A stretch of 64,000 bases of DNA, taken from Clostridium mobile. Lineage in GTDB: Bacteria; Bacillota; Clostridia; Clostridiales; Clostridiaceae. Position 1 is the stretch's first letter; each line of letters begins with the position of its first letter. A model generated the notes under the pieces. It was not told where the DNA came from, did not search any database, and worked only from the letters and a program-made list of their open reading frames with translations. The stretch lies in contig NZ_JAHLQF010000003.1 of NCBI RefSeq assembly GCF_018918285.1, forward strand, positions 248,001 to 312,000, given 5' to 3'. The position numbers were made by a program, and so were the translations under genes. Below, piece after piece: positions 39,671 to 48,700 of the stretch.

Positions 39671-40972
39671 ATGAACGAAAAATTAAAGTTAGCAGAAGAA
39701 CTTATAGATTTTTCATACAGCAGCCCAACAGCCTTTCATGCTGTGGAAACTGTGGAGAACATATTGCAGGGTTGTGGATTTAAAGAATTAAAAGAAAGAG
39801 ATAAATGGGATTTAATAAGTGGAGAGAAATATTATGTTAAGAAGAATGGATCCGCTATAGCAGTATTCATAATGGGAAGTGAAAGTGTAGTAGAAAATGG
39901 ATTTAAGATCATCGGTGCTCACACAGATTCTCCAACCTTTAGAATAAAACCAAATCCATATATGGTTAGCGAAGGAGCGTATTTAAGATTAAATACAGAA
40001 GTATATGGAGGACCAATATTAAATACTTGGTTAGATAGACCTCTATCTATTGCTGGAAGGGTAATACTAAGAGGAAAAAAGGTAATGGAGCCTATTGAAA
40101 AACTAGTGAATATAAAAAGACCTTTGTTAGTAATACCAAACTTAGCAATACATATGAATAGAGAAGTTAATAGAGGTATTGAACTTAATCCTCAGGTACA
40201 TACTCTTCCACTTATGAGCATTATAAATGATTCACTAGAAAAAGAAGACTATTTAGTTAACTTAATATGCAAGGAATTAAATTTAAACAAAGAAGATATT
40301 TTAGATTTTGACTTATTCTTATATGAATATGAAAAAGGTTGTATAATGGGAATGAATAATGAATTTATTTCTTGTTCAAGACTAGATGATTTATCCATGG
40401 TGCATGCAGCTCTTAAGGCTTTAGTAGAGAGTGAAGCAGGAAAGACCACTAATATGGTAGTTTTCTTTGACAATGAAGAAGTAGGAAGTTCAACAAAGCA
40501 AGGGGCGGATTCAATTTTTCTATCTAGTATATTAGAAAGAATAGTAGAAAAGGAAGAAGTGGGAAAAGAACCTTATTTTAGGGCCTTAGCTAAATCCTTT
40601 ATCATATCATCAGATTTAGCTCATGCAGTTCATCCAAATTCCCCAGAGAAGGCTGATCCAATAAACAGACCGATGATTAATAGGGGACCAGTAATTAAAA
40701 TAAATGCTAATCAAAATTATACAACGGATAGCTACTCTTCATCTATATATGAAGCTATATGTAAAAGAGTAGAAGTTCCTGTTCAGAAGTTTGTAAATCG
40801 TTCTGATGCTAGAGGAGGTTCAACTATAGGACCAATATCATCAACTCACATAAATATACCATCTGTAGATATTGGAAGCCCGATTCTTGGAATGCACTCA
40901 ATAAGAGAATTAGGTGGAGTTGAAGACCATTACTTTATTACAAAATCTTTTAAAGAGTTTTATAGATTATAA
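39671..40972 (+). CDS. apeB: M18-family aspartyl/leucyl aminopeptidase
   Basis: The start is ATG 39671, behind GGAGG; ATG 39656 is part of the ribosome site region. The protein has 433 residues, the normal size for the family. Co-catalytic metal ligands are visible: His in 'IGAHTDSPTFRIKP', Asp in 'SRLDDLSMVH', Glu in 'FFDNEEVGSSTKQGA' (also the general base region), and His in 'GSPILGMHSIRE'. 'HPNSPEKADP' is the other M18 landmark. It is a soluble exopeptidase that removes N-terminal residues from peptides, probably for amino acid recovery. Symbol is the clostridial probable M18 name. It stands alone between the CDF gene and the lysine riboswitch. Confidence 0.9.
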   Translation: MNEKLKLAEELIDFSYSSPTAFHAVETVENILQGCGFKELKERDKWDLISGEKYYVKKNGSAIAVFIMGSESVVENGFKIIGAHTDSPTFRIKPNPYMVSEGAYLRLNTEVYGGPILNTWLDRPLSIAGRVILRGKKVMEPIEKLVNIKRPLLVIPNLAIHMNREVNRGIELNPQVHTLPLMSIINDSLEKEDYLVNLICKELNLNKEDILDFDLFLYEYEKGCIMGMNNEFISCSRLDDLSMVHAALKALVESEAGKTTNMVVFFDNEEVGSSTKQGADSIFLSSILERIVEKEEVGKEPYFRALAKSFIISSDLAHAVHPNSPEKADPINRPMINRGPVIKINANQNYTTDSYSSSIYEAICKRVEVPVQKFVNRSDARGGSTIGPISSTHINIPSVDIGSPILGMHSIRELGGVEDHYFITKSFKEFYRL

Positions 40973-41039
40973 TTACTATTGAAAGATAGTATGCATTATG
41001 ATAAACTATTTTTAATAATTTAATATATTAAAGTTACCT

Positions 41040-41258
41040 ATGGGTAGAGGTGCTGTAGTTAATAGTACTTATTTGGAGAAGCCACACTGTGAAGAATAAG
41101 GAAAGGAGCTATAGCCGAAGAAAGCAACATTGGCAATTTGTTTTCTGGCTTTGCATAGAATATATGTAAAGTTGTCACTATTATGGTGGAGAGCTACAGG
41201 GGTCACAAGGTTGTTAAAATTGCAGCTAGAGGTGTACCTTAGCTGCTTTAATTTTTTT
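41040..41258 (+). promoter_or_regulatory. Lysine riboswitch (L box) controlling lysA
   Basis: The conserved aptamer elements appear in order: GGTAGAGGTGC, GAAGAATAAGGAAAGGAGC, ATAGCCGAAG, CTGGCTTTGCATAG, GTTGTCACTATTATGG and GGAGAGCTAC. They are followed by an intrinsic terminator at 41222-41257 (GCAGCTA / TAGCTGC, then TTTAATTTTTTT). The layout fits transcription attenuation by lysine. It lies 32 bases upstream of the lysA start. Confidence 0.93.
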
Positions 41259-41289
41259 ATAAAGAAGATTTTATAGGGAGATGAGAAGA

Positions 41290-42582
41290 ATGAGGTTATT
41301 TGGAAATATGGAAGTAAAAAACAATACTTTATATATAGGTGGAATAAGTGCTATAGATTTAGTGAAAGAACATGGTTCACCTCTATATGTAATGGATGAA
41401 GGTTTAATAAGAAAAAATTGTAGGGAATATTATAAAGACTTCAAAGTTGAAGAGATGGGCAACAAGGTAGCTTATGCAGGAAAGGCTTTTTTAACTAAGG
41501 CTATGTGTAGATTAGTAAAAGAAGAAGGATTATACTTAGATGTAGTATCCGGTGGAGAGCTGTATACCGCTTATAAATCAGAATTCCCAATGGATAAGGT
41601 GTATTTTCATGGAAATAACAAAACCATAGATGAAATTCAAATGGGTATAGACTTAGGTGTTGGGAGATTTGTAGTAGATAATTTTGGTGAAATAGATATA
41701 ATCAATGAAATAGCTAGAGAAAAAGGTATAGTTCAAAAAATAATTTTAAGAATTAGCCCAGGTATTGAAGCTCACACTCATGATTATATAAAGACAGGTC
41801 AAGTTGACTCAAAGTTTGGATTTACATTAATTGAAGATGAGGCTTTTAAAGCAGTAGAAAAATCCATTAAATGTTCAAATATTAATTTGGCTGGTTTACA
41901 CTGCCATATAGGGTCACAAATTTTTGAAACCACACCTTTTGAAGATGAAGTAGATATAATGCTGGAATTAGTTAATGATATATATGAAAAATTTGACTAT
42001 AAGCTAGAAGAATTAGACTTAGGTGGTGGTTTTGGAATATATTATAAAACAGGAGATAAGGCTAAAACTGCTGAAGAATATTGTAATGCTATAATAAATA
42101 GGGCTATAAAAAAAGCTAAAGAACTTAAAATGGAGCTTCCTATACTGACAATTGAGCCTGGAAGATCAATAGTAGGTAACGCAGGAATAACTTTATATAC
42201 CGTTGGAGCAATTAAAGATATACCTAATATTAGAAAATATGTATCCGTTGATGGAGGCATGACAGATAATATAAGACCAGCTTTATATAATGCAGAGTAT
42301 GAATGCTTAGTAGCAAATAATGTATATGGAGAAATTTCAGAAAAAATTACTATAGCGGGAAAATGCTGTGAATCGGGAGATATACTATTAACTGATATAG
42401 TTATGCCTCAAGTTAACAGAGGAGACATTTTAGCTGTTTTATCTACAGGGGCTTATGGATACGCTATGTGTAATAACTATAATAAAACACCAAAACCACC
42501 TGTAGTATTTGTAAGCAATGGAAGTTGCAGATTAGTTTGCAAGAGGCAAAGCTATGAAGACTTATTAAGCAATGAAATATAA
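41290..42582 (+). CDS. lysA: Diaminopimelate decarboxylase
   Basis: The start is ATG 41290, with GGGAG 8 bases upstream; ATG 41281 directly touches that site. The protein has 430 residues. PLP lysine is Lys65 in 'VAYAGKAFLTKAM'. Further motifs are 'LHCHIGSQIFE', the PLP-phosphate loop 'LDLGGGFGIYY', 'IEPGRSIVGNAG' and 'GKCCESGD' with the partner-subunit cysteine. It converts meso-diaminopimelate to lysine in the last step of the pathway. Repression through the lysine riboswitch upstream fits that end-product role. A terminator hairpin follows. Confidence 0.95.
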   Translation: MRLFGNMEVKNNTLYIGGISAIDLVKEHGSPLYVMDEGLIRKNCREYYKDFKVEEMGNKVAYAGKAFLTKAMCRLVKEEGLYLDVVSGGELYTAYKSEFPMDKVYFHGNNKTIDEIQMGIDLGVGRFVVDNFGEIDIINEIAREKGIVQKIILRISPGIEAHTHDYIKTGQVDSKFGFTLIEDEAFKAVEKSIKCSNINLAGLHCHIGSQIFETTPFEDEVDIMLELVNDIYEKFDYKLEELDLGGGFGIYYKTGDKAKTAEEYCNAIINRAIKKAKELKMELPILTIEPGRSIVGNAGITLYTVGAIKDIPNIRKYVSVDGGMTDNIRPALYNAEYECLVANNVYGEISEKITIAGKCCESGDILLTDIVMPQVNRGDILAVLSTGAYGYAMCNNYNKTPKPPVVFVSNGSCRLVCKRQSYEDLLSNEI

Positions 42583-42645
42583 ACTGAAAGTTAGTAGAGT
42601 ATCTATAAAAATTTAATATTAATATATTTTAAAAGAATATTTAAA

Positions 42646-42688
42646 AATATTATGGAGAGTATCTCCATAATATTTTTTATTTTTTTGG
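42646..42688 (+). terminator. Terminator after lysA
   Basis: A 13-bp stem (AATATTATGGAGA / TCTCCATAATATT) is followed by TTTTATTTTTTT, 60 bases after the lysA stop. Confidence 0.85.
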
Positions 42689-42733
42689 AAATAATAACTT
42701 AAGCAATTTATATTTTGAAAGGGATGGATAGTT

Positions 42734-45700
42734 ATGTTATATTACGAAGTTTCTCTTATCATTCTTTTAATATTGTTGATATCTTCTATTTTATATATTT
42801 TTTTGAAAAACAAAGAAGAAAGTGAAGACTATAGAGAGATGTATGGGGAGGAATTTGAGGAATGTCCCTATAATAGAAAAGATAAAAGCATTAAAAGCAG
42901 AATAAAAGTAATAAAGAATTTAGATAAATGTTATCAAGATATTTTGAATGGATATGACTATATAAATAGTGAAGCAAATAGAAAAAAAGACATACCTCCT
43001 GCAGGAGAATGGTTGTTAGATAATCTATATCTAATACAAAAAGAATATAAAAGCATAAAGAGCAGCATGCCTAATGATTATTATGAAAATCTACCTTTAA
43101 TTAATAAGGGTGCTATAAAAGGGTATCCAAGAATTTATCATATAGCAAGGAAAATAGTTTATAAAACAGAAGGAAAGGTTAATGGAGAATACATAGAAAA
43201 ATTTATTGATGAATATCAAAAGCATACAATACTTACCAGTGGCGAATTATGGGCTTTACCTGTAATGATAAGGGTAGCTTTAATACAAAATATATGCGAA
43301 GTTACAAAAGATATAGTATATGCTCAAAGTGAAAAAAATAAAGGAGAAACGGTTGCGGAAAGGTTAATAGAAAACTCTAATAATGAGGAAGCCTTAGAGA
43401 ATTTATTTAAAGAAAATATAAATTTCACCCCTTATTTTACAGAGAAATTATTAAAAGTATTAAGGGATAGCGGTTTTGAAAATGAAGATGTATACAGTTG
43501 GATAGATGAGAAGTTAGTGATGCAGGACATTAACGGTGAAAAAATAGTGTTATTAGAGCATAAACGCCAAGCCCTTTTTAGAATGATAATTGGAAATAGT
43601 ATAACAGGCATCAGAGAAATATCTTCGTTAAATTGGAGGGAATACTTCGAGAAGTTAAGTTATCTAGAAAAAACCTTAAAGGAAGATCCAGCAGATATAT
43701 ATGAAAATATGGATTTTGCTACTAGGGATTTTTACAGACATAAGATAGAAAAATTAGCAAGGCACATGAAGTTAGGAGAGTCTTTTGTTGCCAAAAAGGC
43801 GATAGAATGTGCAAAAGAAGCTACGGAACATGAAGGGAATCCATATTTAAAACATGTAGGTTACTATATTATTGATGAGGGAATTCAATGTTTGAAAGAT
43901 AAAATTGGATTTAAAGACCATGGATTTAGAAAATTAAAATATATAAATAAAAGTAAAAGGGCGAACTACTATATTAGCTTCATAACTTTTTTAACTCTGA
44001 CTTTAGCTTTTATATTGATGTACTTTAATTTTAATCCATATAGTACGCCCTTATGGCAGTATATTTTAACCTTTATAGTTATATTAATACCTTGTAGTGA
44101 AATAATAATTTCCGTAACTAATTGGAGCATAACTCATTTAAGTAGACCTGAGATCATACCTAAGCTTGAATTTAAAGAAGAGATACCAGAAGAATATAGT
44201 AGTATTGTAGTTATATCTACTTTGATAAATAGTGAAAAAAGAGCTAAAGAATTAGCTAAAGATTTAGAAGTTTATTACCTAGGTAATAGATGTAAAAATA
44301 TATACTATGCAATATTAGGAGATTTTAAAGACAACAAAGAAAAAGATCATATAGATGATGAAAAAATAATAAACTCTGCCTTAAAAGAAATTAAAAGATT
44401 AAATGATAAATACGCAAAAGAAGGAGAGGAGATTTTTTATTTTTTCAATAGATATAGACAATATAATGAAAAAGAAAATGTATGGCTAGGTTGGGAGAGA
44501 AAAAGAGGGAAGTTGGTGGAATTTAATCGACTGATAAGGGGAGATGAAAATACAAGTTATAATGTTATAAGTGGAGATATAGAGAAGTTATATAAAGTTA
44601 AATATGTAATAACCCTTGATGCAGATACAAAACTACCTAGAGATTCCTCTAAAAAGCTTATAGCTTCCATGGCCCATCCTCTTAATCATCCATATGTTGA
44701 TAAAGATAATAAGAGAGTACTAAGAGGATATGGGTTAATGCAACCTAGGATTAATATTTCAAACATTAGCGCCAATAAAACTTTATTCTCTAAAATTTTT
44801 TCAGGAGAAACGGGAATAGACCATTATACAACTGCCATATCAGATGTATATCAAGATATGTTTGGAGAAGGAATATTTACTGGGAAAGGCATTTATGATG
44901 TTGATATATTTAATTTTATGCTAGGAGATGAAATACCGGAAAATTCAGTATTGAGCCATGATTTATTAGAAGGGTCCTATGTTAGAACTGCACTTTTAAC
45001 AGATATAGAATTAATTGATGGGTATCCCGCTTATTACAACTCTAGTTGCAAGAGGTTACATAGGTGGGTTAGAGGAGATTGGCAACTACTTCCTTGGATT
45101 TACAAGAGAAGCTCATTAAATAAATTATCTAAGTGGAAAATGTTAGATAATTTGAGGAGAAGCCTTTTAAGCCCATCCATAATATTATTGATAATATTAT
45201 CTTTAAGTGTACTAGAAGCTTCAGAAGGATGGATAATACTTTCATTTATAGCTTTAATTTCTCCTCTATTATTTGATATCTCTGAAGCAGTTATTGCACC
45301 GATAAAAGGTATAAGTCTTTCAGGAAAAATAAAGAATTGGAAGGTTGGTATTGAACAGTTCTTTTTAATTTTCTCTTTTGTACCTCACCAAGCTTATTTG
45401 ATGACGGATGCGATAATAAGAACTTTATACAGACTTAAAATAAGTAAGAAAAATTTATTGGAATGGCAAACTGCAGCGGATGCAGAAGTTTCCTCTGGGA
45501 AAAGGCTAATAGATTATATTCGGTATATGTGGGTAGGAAGTTTTATTTCGTTGATTATAGCTTTTCTAGCATTATATAAATCTGCTTCTTTAGGATTTAT
45601 ACTATTGCCATCCTGCATTATATGGTTCTTCAGTCCTTATACGGCCTACTATATAAGTAAGGATATAAAGAGGGAAACATATAAAATAGGAATAGAAGAA

Positions 45701-48700
45701 AAAATAATCTTAAGAGGGATCGGTAGAAGGATATGGGCTTATTTTGAAGATTTCAATAATGAGGAGAACAATTGGCTAGCTCCAGATAATTTTCAAGAAT
45801 ACCCAGAAAACGGAGTGGCCCCTAGAACATCACCCACTAACATGGCTATGGGGCTTATATCTAATATTATAGCTTATGATTTAGGATATATAGGATTAAC
45901 TCAGTGCATTCATAAAATTGAAAAAACTGTTGAGAGTATGAAAACCCTTGAGATGTATGAGGGACATTTTTATAACTGGTATAACACTAAAACTAAAGAG
46001 CCTTTATATCCAAAGTATATTTCTACTGTAGACAGTGGTAATCTTTTGGGATATATATGGTTGACAAATAGAACTTTAGAAGAATATATAGAAAATCCTA
46101 TTTTTAATATTGATATGGCTAAAGGGTTAGGAGATTTATTGATATTAAGCAATGAAGAATTAAAGGATATGCATAGCGATTTCTATAAAGATTCCTTAGA
46201 ATGGGTAAGTAAGTGGGATGGAGATTTAGTAGAGTATATAAAAGGGCTAAATAAAATATCTGATAGCATAAATGTAATTGAAAAGGGAGATAAGTGGAAA
46301 GAGCTATATTGGAATAAAAAATTAAAGGATACAGTAAGGGATAATGTTATTAACATATTTAATTTATTCCCTTGGCTAGAAATAGAGTATTTTACTAATG
46401 AAGAAGAGATGTATTTAGAAGAGCTAAAGTCCATAGCTAACAAAAGTGGTATTAATGATATACTGATTGCATTGCAAGAATTAAAGGATAGATTACATGA
46501 CAAAAGTGAAGTTTTATATAAAGCAGTTTTAAAAGGAGAAAGTAATTTAAAAGATTTACTTAGCTTAATAATTAAAATTAAAGAGTATTTGGAAGAAATA
46601 GAGGAAGAAATGGACTTTAAAATGTTATTTGAAGAGTCCAGACAATTGTTTTCCATAGGATATAATGTGGAAAGAGGTAAGATCGATAACTGTTATTATG
46701 ATTTACTAGCCTCAGAAGCAAGGCAAGCAAGTTTTTTAGCTATATCTAAAGGAGATGTGGAGCAGGATCACTGGTTTAAATTAGGAAGAACTTTAACATC
46801 TGTTAAGAATAACAAGGGCTTAGTTTCTTGGAGTGGAACTATGTTTGAATATCTAATGCCCTTGCTAATAATGAAAAGCTATCCAGATACATTATTGAAT
46901 AGTACCTATAATTTTGTTGTGGAATCTCAAAGAGCCTACGGAAATAAAAACAATGTCCCTTGGGGAATATCTGAGTCTGGATTTTATGCTTTTGATATAA
47001 ATTTAAATTATCAATATAAGGCTTTTGGAGTGCCCGGAGTGGGATTGAAAAGAGGACTGTCTAAAGACTTAGTAATATCACCATACTCTACTATAATGGC
47101 ATTACAGGTGAATATTAAAGATTCAATTTTGAATATAAAAAGATTCATTAAAGAAGGATTTTTAGGAAGATATGGGCTTTATGAAGCTATAGATTTTACA
47201 AAAGAAAGGCTACCAAAAGATGAAAAATATAAAATAGTAAAATCTTATATGGTCCATCACCAAGGAATGAGCTTAATGGCTTTAGACAATTTAATAAATA
47301 ATAATGTACTTCAAGAAAGATTTCATAGAGATCCAAGAGTTAAAGCTTCAGAATTATTATTGCAAGAAAAAGTGCCTAACATGGTTATATATGATAGAGA
47401 AGAAAAATATGAGGAGAACCTATTTATAAAAGATAAAAATGTAGGCATGATTAGAAGGTATACTACCGCCAAAACTTCTTATCCAGAAGCAAATATACTC
47501 TCCAATGGTAATTATTCTGTTATGGTTACAAATAGGGGAAGTGGATACAGTAAAAAAGAAGATATGAATGTATATAGATGGAGAGAAGATATAACTAATG
47601 ATAATACAGGTATGTTTTTCTATATAAAAAACCTTAATTCTAATGAATATTGGAGCAATTATTATCAACCTTGCAAGCATGAAGGGGAGGAATATGAAGT
47701 TATATTTGCTCAAGATAAAGCTGAATTTAGAAGGAAGGATGGAAATTTATATACAGTTACAGAAATAGGTGTTTGTAGTGAAGATAATGGGGAAGTTAGA
47801 AAGATAAGCATAACTAACAATAGTAATAGCAATAGAACTATAGAAGTTACTAGTTATTTTGAGGTGACTTTAACTAATTACAATTCAGATTTAGTTCATC
47901 CGACATTTAGCAATCTTTTTGTAAGGACTGACTTCCAAGAGGATCCTATGTGTTTATTAGCTAACAGAAGAAAAAGAGAGAAAGAAGGAAAAGAGCCTTG
48001 GGTAATGCATACTGTTATAGGAGATGAAAAAATAGTAGGAAAAATACAGTACGAAACCAGCAGGGCAAGTTTCATAGGAAGAAATAGAGATTTACATAAA
48101 CCAGAAGTAATGGAAAATGATGCTCCACTTACAAATACTAAAGGAGCCGTATTAGATCCTATCTTAAGCCTTAGAGTAAGAGTGGAAATACCTTCAGGGG
48201 AAACTTGCAAACTAGCTTTTATTACCGCATTAGGAGACAGCAGAGAAGAGGTTATAAAGTTAGCTGAAAAATATAGAGACTGGAATAATGTAAATAGAGT
48301 ATTTGAACTTACTTGGACACAAGCACAAGTAGAGAATAGATATCTAGGTATAAATTCTTCTATGGCAAACTTATATCAGTCTATAGCTTCTAAGATTATA
48401 TTTATGAACAATAGTTTTAAAGAAAGAGAGAAGTATATAAAAGCTATAAATAGGGGTCAATCAGAACTTTGGAAATACGGCATATCCGGTGATTTGCCTA
48501 TAGTTTTGTTAATAATTAGAAAAGAAGAAGATTTAGAGTTATTGAGGCAACTATTAAAAGCCCATGAGTATTGGAATATTAAAGGCTTAAAGACTGATCT
48601 AATTATATTGAATTTAGAAGATACAGCTTATATACAGCCATTAGAAGATGGTATTAAAGAGCTGGTATTTTCAAGCTATGCTAGGGATAAAGTAAATAAG